Positions 24,765 to 33,584 of a DNA stretch of 33,584 nt are shown here, one piece after another. The notes beneath the pieces are model-generated. The model was not told the DNA's origin. It saw nothing but the letters and a program-made list of their open reading frames with translations, and searched no databases. Every line of letters begins with the position of its first letter. Position 1 is the stretch's first letter. The DNA comes from an uncultured Caulobacteraceae bacterium (lineage in GTDB: Bacteria > Pseudomonadota > Alphaproteobacteria > Caulobacterales > Aquidulcibacteraceae). Where the stretch lies: NCBI GenBank assembly GCA_902826145.1, contig CADEDT010000007.1:1-33584 (forward strand), read 5' to 3'. A program made the translations under genes and the position numbers.

Positions 24765-25340
24765 GTGAGCCGAAGCTACGATCCACGCATGCATGCGTAC
24801 GACGACAAGGCGCGCCACGCGGGCGTGCTCTACGTGCTCATGATCGTCATCGCCGTCGCGTTCGGCGGTTTCCTCTGGCAGCTTTATAGCGTGCCGGAAA
24901 TTCCGCGCATTCCGGCACAGCCCGGCCCCTACAAGGTCGAGCCCCCGCCCGAGCCGCCGCAAACGACGCAAGCAGTTGTCGAAGCGGCGCCCGCGCCGGC
25001 CGATCCTTCATTGGCGGAACAGGAAGTGCCCTTCGTCGAACTTAACCCGCAGCCGGACCCCGTTGCCGCGTCGCCGCGCTTTGTCGCCAATGGGCCGTAC
25101 GTGGCGCAGCTCGCGGCGCTCCAATCGGAAGCGGCCGTGAGCACGGCATGGCGGCGTCTCGTCTCACGCGCACCAGATCTGTTCGCTGACGCACACATGG
25201 ATGTGCAGCGCGCCGATCTCGGCTCACGCGGAGTCTACCACCGTGTCCGGGCGGGTTATTTCGCCGATCGCGAAAACGCCACGCGCTTCTGTGATCGCGT
25301 ACGGCAGATGGGCCAGGACTGTATTGTCGCAGCCCGCTAA
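24765..25340 (+). CDS. SPOR domain membrane protein
   Basis: The 191-residue protein has a short cytoplasmic start, one membrane helix (about 19-40), a Pro-rich periplasmic linker (45-100), and a C-terminal SPOR-like domain. The domain runs from GPYVAQLAALQSEAAVSTAWRRL to HRVRAGYFADRENATRFCDRVRQMGQDCIVA. SPOR domains bind denuded septal peptidoglycan. The GTG at 24765 is chosen because GGGAG lies 7 bases before it; a GTG at 24717 would add 16 residues. It precedes nagZ by 39 bases, a cell-wall pairing seen in other alphaproteobacteria. Confidence 0.9.
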   Translation: MSRSYDPRMHAYDDKARHAGVLYVLMIVIAVAFGGFLWQLYSVPEIPRIPAQPGPYKVEPPPEPPQTTQAVVEAAPAPADPSLAEQEVPFVELNPQPDPVAASPRFVANGPYVAQLAALQSEAAVSTAWRRLVSRAPDLFADAHMDVQRADLGSRGVYHRVRAGYFADRENATRFCDRVRQMGQDCIVAAR

Positions 25341-25379
25341 AAGCTCCCGGATGTCACGAAACCGTAGCAGCAGGCAGCC

Positions 25380-26429
25380 ATGAGCAAGGACGACTTTCAA
25401 AACAAGAGTCGGCCAATGCTTTCCTGCGCGCTCGGCCTGCGCCAACCGAAGCTCGACGATGACATGCGCGCGTTCTTCCGCGACGCGCGGCCTTGGGCTT
25501 TTATCCTATTTCGCGAAGCGTGTGTAAGCCGTGAGCAAGTGCGCGCGCTTTGCGCCGACCTGCGTAATACCGTTGGTCGTGACGCGATCGTTTGGATCGA
25601 TCAGGAAGGCGGCCGCGTCGCGCGGTTGAAGCCGCCGGAATGGCCGGTGTGGCCTGCGGCAGCTGCGTACGGAAAAATCTACGCGCAATCGCCGGCGTTC
25701 GCGCACGAGGCCGCGTGGCTCGGCCATCGGCTCATTGCGCATGAGTTGAAGTCGATGGGCGTCGATGGCGACTTCACGCCGGTGCTCGATGTGCCTGTGG
25801 ATGGCTCGGACAAGATCGTTGGCGATCGCGCGTTTTCGGCCGATCCGAAAATCGTCTCGGCGCTGGCGCGTGCTGCGCTCGAGGGTCTGCACGATGGCGG
25901 CGTCGCAGGATGCATCAAGCACATGCCGGGTCACGGCCGCGCGACGGCGGACAGCCATCTCGCGTTGCCGAAGGTTGCCGCAAAAGAGCTAGACCTCGCC
26001 AATGATGTCTTCCCCTTCGCGCAGCTTGCTGACGCGGAAGCGGCGATGACGGCGCATATCGTGTTCGAGGATTGGGACCCCGATCGCCCAGCGACGTGCT
26101 CGCCGTTCGTGATCGAGGAGATCATCCGCAAGCGCATTGGCTTCCAAGGCATGCTGATGAGCGACGATCTCGACATGCACGCGCTTCAATACGCATTGAA
26201 CGGCGGGCTAACGGAGCGCGCGGAAGCTGCGCTCGGCGCCGGCTGCGATGTCGTGCTGCAGTGTTCGGGCGTGCTGAAGGAAATGCAGCTCGCTGCTAAC
26301 GGCTGTCGCGAACTCGACGGCCTGCCGCTCGTGCGTGCGCACGCCGTCGAAGCCTTCGCCAAGCGCCCGCCGCGCGAGTTTGATGCGAAGGCCGGCTGGG
26401 CGCGCTTCCAGGACTTGTTGGCGTCCTAG
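25380..26429 (+). CDS. nagZ: Beta-N-acetylhexosaminidase
   Basis: This 349-residue family-3 glycoside hydrolase removes GlcNAc from peptidoglycan fragments during cell-wall recycling in the cytoplasm. The start includes the CALGLRQPKLDDDMRAFFRD region and IDQEGGRVARLKPP. The catalytic KHMPGHGRATADSHLALP loop supplies the Asp/His dyad, and MSDDLDMHAL holds the nucleophile Asp. Length matches NagZ. In relatives scpA/scpB follow; here the next gene converges with no bases between the two stop codons. Confidence 0.93.
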   Translation: MSKDDFQNKSRPMLSCALGLRQPKLDDDMRAFFRDARPWAFILFREACVSREQVRALCADLRNTVGRDAIVWIDQEGGRVARLKPPEWPVWPAAAAYGKIYAQSPAFAHEAAWLGHRLIAHELKSMGVDGDFTPVLDVPVDGSDKIVGDRAFSADPKIVSALARAALEGLHDGGVAGCIKHMPGHGRATADSHLALPKVAAKELDLANDVFPFAQLADAEAAMTAHIVFEDWDPDRPATCSPFVIEEIIRKRIGFQGMLMSDDLDMHALQYALNGGLTERAEAALGAGCDVVLQCSGVLKEMQLAANGCRELDGLPLVRAHAVEAFAKRPPREFDAKAGWARFQDLLAS

Positions 26430-27380
26430 CTATTGCGGCGTTGTCTCCAGCGCCGGCGCTGGCGTCGTAAAACCCTCAGCCAGCACGCCTTCCGAAATTA
26501 GTCCGCGCAGATAGGCATCGTCGTGCGCCGGCAGGAGGACAAGCTCGGGGTTCTGCGCGCGCATATCGTGCAGCTCTCGCAGCTGGCGCAGCACGGACAC
26601 GCGATCGGGATCGACGCCGGAAATCATCCAAGTGATGAAGCGCGGGCGGCCGCGCAGGTGATCGACGCTGCCCATCACCCAGGCGATGTCGCCAATGAAC
26701 AGATACTCTCGCGCCGCAGTCTTGGCGTAGATCACGATGGTGCCCGGCGAATGGCCGGGCGCAGCGTGCGCTACAACGCCAGGTGCGATGCGCGTGGGCG
26801 TCGTGTAGTCGGCTGGGGAAGCGGCGGCGATCTCCGGCGCGAGTTGGCCGTTCGGCGCATGCTCAGGCAGGCCGTCGAGTTGCGCACGAGTGAGATCGAG
26901 GTTCGCCGCAATGCTCGCTGGCTCTGGATGGCGCGCGATCGCCATAACGTGATCGAGATGTTCGTGTGTGATCATCACGTTCGGCGCGCGCGTCATGGCG
27001 GCGAGAACATCGTTGTACGCCGTTTCGTCGAACGAGCCTTTGCCTTCCGACATTTCAGTGAGCGTGGCGCGATCGACAGCGCCATCGATGATCGTGTCAC
27101 CGCCCGGCGCTACGATCTGGAACGAGTTGTAAGACATGGTGCGTTCGCGATCGAACGCTCCTGCCTCGGTTGCGAAACTCGGCGCCGTGCTCTTGCCGAC
27201 AAACTCGACATGCACTGAAGTCGGCAGCGTTTCGGGCGCATCGTTCGCCACCAGCGAGCGATACGCCGCCAAATCGAACTCACCCTCCGACTGCGCAGGC
27301 GCGCTTCCGTCGAGCACCGCGTACCAGAAGAGCGCGGCCAATGCCGCCAATACGATCGCAATCCCCGCCAGCCATTTCAT
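26430..27380 (-). CDS. Membrane-anchored metallo-beta-lactamase-fold hydrolase
   Basis: The 316-residue protein has an N-terminal hydrophobic anchor or signal (about 4-23) and an MBL-fold domain with an intact HxHxDH site (THEHLDH, His139-His144). Other metal ligands are in HAAPGHSPGTIVIYAK, FIGDIAW and LLPAHDD. The active site should face the periplasm. The substrate is unknown; lactonase- or phosphodiesterase-like activities are options. Its ATG overlaps the TGA of the SRAP gene by four bases, placing a membrane-facing hydrolase and a DNA-repair protein on one transcript. Confidence 0.88.
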   Translation of the reverse strand: MKWLAGIAIVLAALAALFWYAVLDGSAPAQSEGEFDLAAYRSLVANDAPETLPTSVHVEFVGKSTAPSFATEAGAFDRERTMSYNSFQIVAPGGDTIIDGAVDRATLTEMSEGKGSFDETAYNDVLAAMTRAPNVMITHEHLDHVMAIARHPEPASIAANLDLTRAQLDGLPEHAPNGQLAPEIAAASPADYTTPTRIAPGVVAHAAPGHSPGTIVIYAKTAAREYLFIGDIAWVMGSVDHLRGRPRFITWMISGVDPDRVSVLRQLRELHDMRAQNPELVLLPAHDDAYLRGLISEGVLAEGFTTPAPALETTPQ

Positions 27381-28015
27381 GCCGCTTCTCCCCCAATATC
27401 TTCCCGTGGCCCTGATAGCACGACCTTCATCCGATCAGCCGGAAATGGTCTCGCGAGCGCTAGTGCGTCTTCGGTGGAGCCTTCGAGCCACACATCGATT
27501 TCGTCGCCGGTGAGCATCACGGGCATCGCTTCAGCGTGAATCGGCCGCGTGAGTGCGTTCGGCTCTGTGGTGAGGATGGCGTAGAGCAGGTGCGTGCCTT
27601 CTTCCTTACCGCGTATGCCGGACCAGGGCCGCCAGATGCCGGCGAAGCAAAAGAGCGGGCGATCGTCGCCCAGGGCGAACCAGTGCGAGACCTTCGGCGA
27701 TGAGTCCGTGTATTCCACGAAGCTGGTCGCTGGCACGACGCAGCGGAAGCGCGGGTTTTCAAGCCAGCCGCTCCAATAGCTAGATTTCAGATTGCGCACG
27801 TTGGTCACGGGTCGCTTGCCGCCGCCGGCTGGAGGAAAGCCCCAGCGCATCATCACCATTTCACGCAGACCTTCCTTCGAACGTGCGCCTACAGGCGCCA
27901 TCTGGTCCGGGAAGACCGCGGGGAGCGGTGGTTGGTTTGAGGTCCGGTCACGCATGGCGCGAATGTACGCAGTGGCCGCCTCGCGTGATTTCGTCATGGA
28001 GTAGAGATTGCACAT
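27377..28015 (-). CDS. SRAP/YedK family abasic-site DNA-protein crosslink protein
   Basis: The 212-residue protein starts MCNLYSM. Cys2 becomes N-terminal after Met removal and forms a thiazolidine link with abasic sites in single-stranded DNA, as in YedK and HMCES. The other active-site residues fit: Asn72 in TNVRN, Glu101 in SFVEYT, His160 in RPIHAEAMPVML. MRWGFPP and GIWRPW are further signatures. It protects stalled forks from abasic damage, which gives a loose link with xthA in this window. It lies 10 bases after aat on the same strand. Confidence 0.95.
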   Translation of the reverse strand: MCNLYSMTKSREAATAYIRAMRDRTSNQPPLPAVFPDQMAPVGARSKEGLREMVMMRWGFPPAGGGKRPVTNVRNLKSSYWSGWLENPRFRCVVPATSFVEYTDSSPKVSHWFALGDDRPLFCFAGIWRPWSGIRGKEEGTHLLYAILTTEPNALTRPIHAEAMPVMLTGDEIDVWLEGSTEDALALARPFPADRMKVVLSGPREDIGGEAA

Positions 28016-28025
28016 GGCGCCCGCT

Positions 28026-28676
28026 TCACCTCGGCATGGCGAGTATACGCTCTAACTCCGCGCCACTGGTTGCATCTGGCAATGAGCGGAAATCGGCTTG
28101 TGTGTCCAGCGCGACGCCAAGGAGTGCTTGGAATATTCTCCGCGGCAGCGTCTGTGCGCCGAACTGCTCCAAGTGCGGTGTTATAAATTGCGCATCTAAC
28201 AGCTTGAAGCCGCCGCCGCGTAACCGTGCGGCCAAGTGAACAAGCGCCGCCTTGCTCGCGTCTGTCGCCCACGAGAACATGCTCTCGCCAAAAAACGCGC
28301 CGCCGATCGCGACACCGTAGAGTCCGCCGGCAAGCTGCTTATCGATCCGTGCCTCAACGCTGTGGGCGATTCCACGCTTGTGCAGCTCCAGATAGAGCGC
28401 GCGAATGTCCGGATTGATCCAAGTGTCCTCGCGGTCCTTGCCAGGCGCCGCGCAGCCATCGATCACCGCTTCGAAGTCTCGGTCGATCGTGAAGGTAAAG
28501 CGGTCTTGCCGTAGCGTTCGCGCAAGCCGCTTCGGGACATGAAACGTGTCGAGCGGGAAGATGCAGCGCCATTCCGGGTCGACGATAAAGAAACCGTCAT
28601 CATCACGGCTCTCCGCCATCGGAAAGACGCCGCGCTTGTAGCAGGCCAAGAGGTCGTCGGGCGTGAACGGCTTCAC
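28026..28676 (-). CDS. aat: Leucyl/phenylalanyl-tRNA-protein transferase
   Basis: Aat adds Leu or Phe to N-terminal Lys/Arg of proteins, marking them for ClpS/ClpAP degradation. Motifs are [19 protein letters not shown] at the start, [24 protein letters not shown], the [25 protein letters not shown] region, [19 protein letters not shown], and [16 protein letters not shown]. The protein has 216 residues from the GTG, close to alphaproteobacterial relatives. No good ribosome site is seen, and a TTG at 28754 would add 26 residues. It heads the aat–SRAP–MBL run; in relatives it commonly follows accC. Confidence 0.93.
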   Translation of the reverse strand: MKPFTPDDLLACYKRGVFPMAESRDDDGFFIVDPEWRCIFPLDTFHVPKRLARTLRQDRFTFTIDRDFEAVIDGCAAPGKDREDTWINPDIRALYLELHKRGIAHSVEARIDKQLAGGLYGVAIGGAFFGESMFSWATDASKAALVHLAARLRGGGFKLLDAQFITPHLEQFGAQTLPRRIFQALLGVALDTQADFRSLPDATSGAELERILAMPR

Positions 28677-28774
28677 GTGGTGAGTGTGCCAAAGTTCGCG
28701 CCGTCCGTCACGGCGGGCAACGCATACCAACGGATAGGCTCGCCGCCCCGCCAAGAAGCCGCTACGCTGGCCCG

Positions 28775-30721
28775 ATGGAAGCGCCGGCCCTCACGCCCAC
28801 ACGCGAACAGCTCATCCACGCGCTCTACGAAGCCGCCGAGCTCGAGCACAATCTCATGTGCACGTACCTCTACGCGGCGTTTTCGCTGAAGGACGAAACC
28901 GAGGTCGATACGCCGGAAGAGGCGGACGCGGTGAAGCGCTGGCGCCGGCAGATTCTCGATGTCGCCGTCGAAGAGATGGGGCACCTCGTAGCCGTCTGGA
29001 ACATCACCTCCGCCGTCGGCGGCGCGCCGCGCTTTGGGCGCGTCAACTTTCCCATTGATCCAGGCTATCTGCCCGCCGGCATTGTCGTGAAGCTCGCGCC
29101 GTTCAACGCCGACGTGCTGCAGCACTTCATCCACCTAGAACGCCCAATCGGGTCGCAAGAGCCGGACGGCAAGGATTTTCACTACGAGCGCAACTACAAG
29201 CGTAGCCCTCCAAAGGCGCGGCTGACACCTATGGGCTTCGACTACGAGACGGTCGGCGAATTCTACCAAATGATGCAGATCGCGCTCGACGTGATGTCGG
29301 ATCGTCTCGGCGAGAAAGAACTATTCAGCGGCGATCCCGCGCTTCAGCTTTCCGAAGCAGAAGTTGTCCTGGGGGGCGCCAAGCCCGTGCTCTGCACCAA
29401 GACGGCCAAGCACGCCTGCAACGCCATCGTCACGCAAGGCGAGGGCGCTTCGGAGGAAAATCCGGATTCGCACTTTTGCCGCTTCCGCCATATCCGCGAT
29501 GAACTGGCTGAACTCGAACGCCAGAACCCTGGCTTTTCAGCTTCGCATCCGGCGGCCGTGAACCCAGTTCTACGCCGTCCGCCCAATCCGGAAGACCGCG
29601 TTTGGATCGAGGATGAAGCGGCAGCGGCAATCGTCGATATCGCAAACGCGTCGTACCAAACCATGCTGCGGCTCTTGGCGTACTCGTACAACGTGCCCGG
29701 TCCGAGCGCGGAGAAGTCTCTCGCCGTCGATCTCTCTGTCGATCTGATGAAAGCGATGACATTGCTCGGCGAAAGCGCCGCGCGCCGCCCATCGGGCAGC
29801 AGAAGCGGCTGCAACGCCGGCGTCTCCTTCACCGCGCTGCGCGACTCTGGCCAGCTCCCGCACGCCGCAAGCTCTCGCCGCTTCTTTGTCGAGCGCATGG
29901 CCGAACTCGCCAAGGGCGCAGGCAAGCTCGATCAGAACGATCAGCGCGTTGCCCGGGCCACTGGCCTACTGAAAGCACTCGCCGTTCGTGCACGCCGCTT
30001 TGCGGAAATGCCGGACGCGCCTGTCGCCGTGCCATCAAAAGCGGCGCCAGCGCCAAAGCCACCGGCGCCGGCCGACCTGGGCGATGGCGTCGAACTCATC
30101 GACGGCGAGACGGTGCAGATCGTCTACAAAGGCAAGCTCTGCATTCATTCGCGCTTCTGCGTCACGGGCGCGCCGGAAGTCTTCCTCGCCAACGTTGAGG
30201 GCCCCTGGATCCATCCCGACCAGATGAACGCCGAAGAACTCATGGCCGTCTCACGCGAATGCCCGTCCGGCGCCATCAAGTATCGCCGCAAGGACGGTGG
30301 GCCAGAAGAACACGCGCCCCCGGTCAATCTCATCCGCGTCTGGGAAGGCGGTCCCTACGGCTTCAAAGGCGATCTCAGCATCGATGGTGAATCCATCGGC
30401 TATCGCGCCACGCTCTGCCGTTGCGGTGCCTCGAAGAACAAACCCTTCTGCGACGGCTCGCACCACGACATCCATTTCGACGCCAGCGGCGAGCCGCCAA
30501 CGGGCGACAAGACCGCGATGCTCGAAGTGCGCGATGGCCCCGTTGAGATCACGCCGACGCTCAATGGCCCGCTGATGGTGCGCGGCAATCTGGAGATAAT
30601 CTCGGGCACCGGGCGCGTGGTGGCGCGTCAGCAAGCGGCGCGCTTCTGCCGCTGCGGCCATTCCAACACCAAGCCGTTCTGCGACGGCACGCACGCCAAG
30701 ATCGGCTTCAAGTCCGTCTAA
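28775..30721 (+). CDS. Ferritin-like, ferredoxin-like and double-CDGSH fusion protein
   Basis: The 648-residue protein joins three kinds of metal module. Residues about 10-300 resemble the ferritin-like domain of iminophenyl-pyruvate dimer synthase-type proteins, with Glu22/24 in [14 protein letters not shown] and EEMGH (Glu67, His70) as first metal ligands. Residues about 440-505 look like the divergent 4Fe-4S mono-cluster domain (Cys456, Cys462, Cys496 in CIHSRFC and ECPSG). Then come two CDGSH motifs for 2Fe-2S clusters: Cys548/550/559 with His563, and Cys625/627/636 with His640. There is no signal peptide, so it is likely cytoplasmic. It could pass electrons to a diiron oxygenase-like site; the substrate is unknown. 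It lies alone between aat and the acc genes. Confidence 0.9.
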   Translation: MEAPALTPTREQLIHALYEAAELEHNLMCTYLYAAFSLKDETEVDTPEEADAVKRWRRQILDVAVEEMGHLVAVWNITSAVGGAPRFGRVNFPIDPGYLPAGIVVKLAPFNADVLQHFIHLERPIGSQEPDGKDFHYERNYKRSPPKARLTPMGFDYETVGEFYQMMQIALDVMSDRLGEKELFSGDPALQLSEAEVVLGGAKPVLCTKTAKHACNAIVTQGEGASEENPDSHFCRFRHIRDELAELERQNPGFSASHPAAVNPVLRRPPNPEDRVWIEDEAAAAIVDIANASYQTMLRLLAYSYNVPGPSAEKSLAVDLSVDLMKAMTLLGESAARRPSGSRSGCNAGVSFTALRDSGQLPHAASSRRFFVERMAELAKGAGKLDQNDQRVARATGLLKALAVRARRFAEMPDAPVAVPSKAAPAPKPPAPADLGDGVELIDGETVQIVYKGKLCIHSRFCVTGAPEVFLANVEGPWIHPDQMNAEELMAVSRECPSGAIKYRRKDGGPEEHAPPVNLIRVWEGGPYGFKGDLSIDGESIGYRATLCRCGASKNKPFCDGSHHDIHFDASGEPPTGDKTAMLEVRDGPVEITPTLNGPLMVRGNLEIISGTGRVVARQQAARFCRCGHSNTKPFCDGTHAKIGFKSV

Positions 30722-30730
30722 GCGACGTGC

Positions 30731-30901
30731 TCAGTCGTCCGAGGGCAGGCGCGAGCGCAGGGCGTCGCCCTCGATCGCGGCGCCGTGGAACTCGGGCGTC
30801 GTCGAAGCGCGCTGTTCTGAACTGGCGCAGCCGTGCAGCGCCATGACGGCGAAAACCAACGCCACAAGCACGGCGAGGCTGGCGAAAGATTGTTGAGCCA
30901 T
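30731..30901 (-). CDS. 56-residue lipoprotein
   Basis: This small frame has a signal helix (SFASLAVLVALVFAVMALHG) and a lipobox Cys in LHGCASS, then a 30-residue polar tail ending in RLPSDD. It is a plausible small outer- or inner-membrane lipoprotein of unknown function. It ends 10 bases from the converging fusion-protein gene and is downstream of another lipoprotein gene on the same strand. Confidence 0.7.
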   Translation of the reverse strand: MAQQSFASLAVLVALVFAVMALHGCASSEQRASTTPEFHGAAIEGDALRSRLPSDD

Positions 30902-30958
30902 GGAACGTTAGCCCTGTTTCGAGTGCAGGGCCGACATTGCAATTGACGGGCCGTTAAC

Positions 30959-31417
30959 TCAGTTCGACGGCAAACCCAGAATATCTGGCGGCACGCCGTG
31001 TTCGCCGGCCCACTCGATCCACGCCACATCCGTCGGCCCGATCGCGTATTCAAGCACCGTCCAAGTGCCGTTGTCGTTCTTCAGCAGCGCATAGGTCGTC
31101 CCGTCGCCATCGAGCACGCCATCAGCCGCGCGCTGCGCCAGCGATGTCGTTGACCAATCGATCGCTGAGCCATCCGGCTTCTTCGGCTGCGCCTGCACGA
31201 ACGCCCATTCGTCGCGGACGGTAACGTTAGTCGTCTGCAGGCTGACCTCCTGGCCAACCTCCTGCGAGATCACTGGAGTCAGCGCCGTGAGCAACACCTG
31301 CGTCTGTGCATCAGGTGCGGCCGCCACAGGTGTCTCCGGCGTTTCAGTGGTCGTGGCCGCTGGCGGCGTACACGCGGCGGCCGTCGCCACAGCTGCTGCA
31401 ATTAGCAAGGCCCGCAT
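30959..31417 (-). CDS. Small lipoprotein after accC
   Basis: The 152-residue protein has a signal ending AAVATAAACTPPAA (lipobox AAAC) and a Thr/Pro/Ala-rich linker. The C-terminal domain contains NVTVRDEWAFVQAQPKKPDG, TTYALLKNDNGTWTVLEYAIGPTDVAW, and the Cys-free end ILGLPSN. The start is the ATG at 31417 because AGGAG lies 7 bases before it; a GTG two codons upstream leaves no spacing. That ribosome site lies within the last codons of accC, so expression is probably linked to the acc genes. Family unknown. Confidence 0.82.
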   Translation of the reverse strand: MRALLIAAAVATAAACTPPAATTTETPETPVAAAPDAQTQVLLTALTPVISQEVGQEVSLQTTNVTVRDEWAFVQAQPKKPDGSAIDWSTTSLAQRAADGVLDGDGTTYALLKNDNGTWTVLEYAIGPTDVAWIEWAGEHGVPPDILGLPSN

Positions 31418-31419
31418 GT

Positions 31420-32775
31420 TCACTCTCCTGCGTCAGCTTTCGCCTTCAAGCTCTTTTCGAGCCAGTGGATCGAGTAGTCACCGTTGATCACGTCCGGCTC
31501 GTTCATCAGATCGCGGAAGAGCGGCAGCGTCGTCTCGACGCCCGTGATCACCATCTCGTTCAGTGCGCGCCGCAACCGCATCAGGCACTCAGAGCGATCG
31601 CGTCCGTGCACGATCAGCTTGCCGATGAGAGAGTCATAATTGGGCGGAATTGCGTAGCCCGCGTAGATGGCGCTGTCCAAGCGCACGCCCAAGCCGCCCG
31701 GCGGGTGATAGCCGGTGATCTTGCCAGGCGATGGCCGGAAGGTCGCCGGGTTCTCGGCGTTCACGCGGCACTCGATGGCATGGCCGTTGAACTTCACTTC
31801 GTCCTGCGTCACCGAAAGCTTCGCGCCGTCGGCGATGCGGATCTGTTCGCGCACCAGATCGATCCCGGTGATCATCTCTGTCACCGGATGCTCGACCTGC
31901 AGGCGCGTGTTCATCTCGATGAAATAGAACTCGCCATCCTCGAACAGGTACTCGACCGTCCCGACGCCTAGATACCCCAGCTTCTGAATCGCTTCCGCCG
32001 TGATCCGCCCAATGCGCTCGCGGTCTACCGCGTTCAGCGCCGGCGACGGCGCCTCTTCGAGCACTTTCTGGTGACGCCGCTGCAGCGAGCAATCGCGCTC
32101 GCCCAAGTGAATGACGTTGCCGTGTGAGTCCGCGACGACCTGTATCTCGATGTGACGCGGATGCGTCAGATACTTTTCCATATAGACGTCGTCATTGCCA
32201 AACGCCGCCTTCGCTTCGGCCCGCGCCGTCGAGAAGGCTTCGCTCAACTCGTCTGCAGTGCGCGCGACCTTCATGCCGCGCCCGCCGCCGCCAGCGGCGG
32301 CTTTGATCAGCACTGGGTAGCCGATCTCTTTGCCCCAGCGCTTGGCTTCTTCCTCGTTGGCGACACCGCCTTCCGAGCCTGGCACGACCGGCATGCCCGT
32401 ATCGATCGCTGCTTGTTTGGCAGCAATCTTGTCGCCCATAAGCCGGATGTGTTCAGCGGTCGGGCCAATGAACGTCATGCCGTGCTGCGTCACGATCTCC
32501 GCGAACTTCGCGTTCTCGGACAAGAACCCGTAGCCTGGATGGATCGCCTGCGCGCCGGTGATCTCGGCCGCCGCGATGATCGAAGGAATGTGCAGATAGC
32601 TCTTCTGCGCCGGCGGCGGGCCGATGCAGACGCTCTCGTCCGCCAGGCGCACGTGCATCGCTTCGGAGTCCGCGGTGGAGTGCACGGCGACGGTGGAGAT
32701 GCCCATCTCCTTGCACGCGCGGTGAATCCGCAGCGCAATTTCTCCGCGATTGGCGATGAGGACTTTGTCGAACAT
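31420..32775 (-). CDS. accC: Acetyl-CoA carboxylase, biotin carboxylase subunit
   Basis: The 451-residue ATP-grasp enzyme carboxylates biotin on AccB using ATP and bicarbonate, the first half of malonyl-CoA synthesis. Motifs are [19 protein letters not shown] at the start, [11 protein letters not shown] (ATP lid), [34 protein letters not shown] and [14 protein letters not shown]. Length is normal. It follows accB by three bases on the same strand. Its end holds the ribosome site of the downstream lipoprotein. Confidence 0.98.
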   Translation of the reverse strand: MFDKVLIANRGEIALRIHRACKEMGISTVAVHSTADSEAMHVRLADESVCIGPPPAQKSYLHIPSIIAAAEITGAQAIHPGYGFLSENAKFAEIVTQHGMTFIGPTAEHIRLMGDKIAAKQAAIDTGMPVVPGSEGGVANEEEAKRWGKEIGYPVLIKAAAGGGGRGMKVARTADELSEAFSTARAEAKAAFGNDDVYMEKYLTHPRHIEIQVVADSHGNVIHLGERDCSLQRRHQKVLEEAPSPALNAVDRERIGRITAEAIQKLGYLGVGTVEYLFEDGEFYFIEMNTRLQVEHPVTEMITGIDLVREQIRIADGAKLSVTQDEVKFNGHAIECRVNAENPATFRPSPGKITGYHPPGGLGVRLDSAIYAGYAIPPNYDSLIGKLIVHGRDRSECLMRLRRALNEMVITGVETTLPLFRDLMNEPDVINGDYSIHWLEKSLKAKADAGE

Positions 32776-32778
32776 CGA

Positions 32779-33345
32779 TTACTCGAGGATGACCAGGGGC
32801 TCGCCGAATTCGACGGGCTGCGCATCGCTCACCAGGATCGCCGTGATCTTGCCCGCGCGCGGCGCCGGGATCGGGTTGAACGTCTTCATAGCTTCGACAA
32901 CCATCAGCGTCTGGCCCGCGCTCACGGTGTCGCCCACCTTGATGAACATCGGTGCGCCAGGTTCCGGCGAAAGATAAGCGGTGCCGACCATGGGTGAAGG
33001 CACGGCGCCCGGATGCGAGGCGGCGTCAGCGGCTGGCGCAGGCGCAGCGGGCGGCGGCGCGGCGGGCGCAGGCAAGGCTGCGGGAGCAGGCGCGGGTGCG
33101 GAGTGCACGACGTGCGTGTGAGCCGGCGGCTGCTGCGCCATCACCAAAGTCCGCGCCAAGCGCAGCCGCAGTTCGCCGTACTCGACCTCGATCTCCGTCA
33201 GCCCGGTATCGTCCAGCACCTTGGCCAGCTCGCGCACGAGATCCGCATCGACGCCGCTCTTCGGCTTCTTGGCCTTCGGCGCACGCACTTGTGGCACGCG
33301 CACCGGTTTTCTCTTTGCCACGGCTCGGCTCGGTTTCTTGCTCAC
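32779..33345 (-). CDS. accB: Biotin carboxyl carrier protein of acetyl-CoA carboxylase
   Basis: The 188-residue protein carries the biotin of acetyl-CoA carboxylase on Lys154 in [13 protein letters not shown]. The N-terminal [29 protein letters not shown] region and a Pro/Ala linker (82-115) are usual. An extra 30-residue Lys/Arg-rich N-terminus precedes them ([18 protein letters not shown]...). The GTG start overlaps the aroQ stop (GTGA). If the extension were removed there is no other good start close by, so it is probably real. Confidence 0.96.
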   Translation of the reverse strand: MSKKPSRAVAKRKPVRVPQVRAPKAKKPKSGVDADLVRELAKVLDDTGLTEIEVEYGELRLRLARTLVMAQQPPAHTHVVHSAPAPAPAALPAPAAPPPAAPAPAADAASHPGAVPSPMVGTAYLSPEPGAPMFIKVGDTVSAGQTLMVVEAMKTFNPIPAPRAGKITAILVSDAQPVEFGEPLVILE

Positions 33346-33584
33346 GCGCTCTGACCTTCATTCGCCAGCAAGGCTGCCGCCTCGATGGCCAGTAAATACG
33401 ATGTCGCCCCAAAGCCGGCGATGACGCCCTTTGCGGCTTGGCCCACTAACGAAACGTGACGGAATTCCTCACGCGCAGCGGGGTTGGAGAGGTGGGTCTC
33501 GATCACCGGAACGCCGATCGCCTTGATGGCGTCGTGCAGTGCGACCGAGGTGTGGGTATAGGCGCCGGCGTTTAGAACAACAGC
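33342..33584 (-). CDS. aroQ: Type II 3-dehydroquinate dehydratase, C-terminal part (partial)
   Basis: The last 80 residues of AroQ are present; the start lies beyond the right edge. AroQ makes 3-dehydroshikimate in the shikimate pathway. The piece has [20 protein letters not shown] with the active-site Asn and His, [18 protein letters not shown] with the second catalytic His, and the [18 protein letters not shown] end. Its TGA overlaps the accB GTG. The aroQ–accB–accC order is a common alphaproteobacterial arrangement. Confidence 0.97.
   Translation of the reverse strand, partial: AVVLNAGAYTHTSVALHDAIKAIGVPVIETHLSNPAAREEFRHVSLVGQAAKGVIAGFGATSYLLAIEAAALLANEGQSA

Overview
The window is gene-dense, high-GC bacterial chromosome. 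Several features point to an alphaproteobacterium of the Caulobacterales/Hyphomonadaceae type: the murA–DUF2948–UPF0262–phosphatase–infA–maf–RNase E/G–yacG string, the divergent erpA/dgt pair with a SPOR protein and nagZ, the aroQ–accB–accC order, and frequent GTG/TTG starts. This assignment is inference from gene content and order; no marker gene was compared. No IS element, prophage, CRISPR array or rRNA is visible. There is one tRNA (Thr, GGT). No gene-free stretch exceeds 300 bases; the longest gaps are about 204 bases (5251-5454) and 177 bases (11625-11801).

Layout. 1-2135: the end of cysteine synthase, then an M28 lipoprotein peptidase closed by a strong hairpin terminator. 2151-5250 (minus): a four-gene unit of poorly known proteins, namely a zinc ribbon/membrane/SHOCT protein, a protein with three zinc ribbons and an M48-like core that has lost metal ligands, and two very acidic small proteins. 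5455-7003: a GST-family protein and a TauE/SafE-type permease. 7060-11472: a 1470-residue protein with degenerate flagellin/hook-like units around a beta-propeller, possibly FlaEY-like. 11550-11624: tRNA-Thr. 11802-14029 (minus): a YjgN/DUF898 membrane protein coupled to an intact M48 peptidase.

14076-19899 (plus): a tightly packed block from a 41-residue basic ORF and murA through infA, a short-chain dehydrogenase, maf, a short RNase E/G and yacG. Compared with the order I know from other alphaproteobacteria, hisD is absent and the dehydrogenase is extra. 19904-23328: mostly minus-strand housekeeping and small genes (hypothetical, xthA with a large hairpin over its start, a 50-residue membrane peptide, nitroreductase, Sel1-like protein, erpA), with one small plus-strand membrane protein. 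23413-26429 (plus): dgt, a SPOR protein and nagZ.

26430-28676 (minus): aat, a SRAP/YedK DNA-protein crosslinking protein and a membrane-anchored metallo-beta-lactamase-fold hydrolase. 28775-30721 (plus): a 648-residue fusion of a ferritin-like domain, a divergent ferredoxin-like domain and two CDGSH motifs. 30731-33584 (minus): two small lipoproteins, accC, accB and the end of aroQ, the fatty-acid synthesis entry operon.

The best candidates for undescribed biology are the minus-strand unit at 2151-5250 with its pseudo-peptidase, the iron-protein fusion at 28775-30721, and the flagellin-like/beta-propeller giant at 7060-11472.
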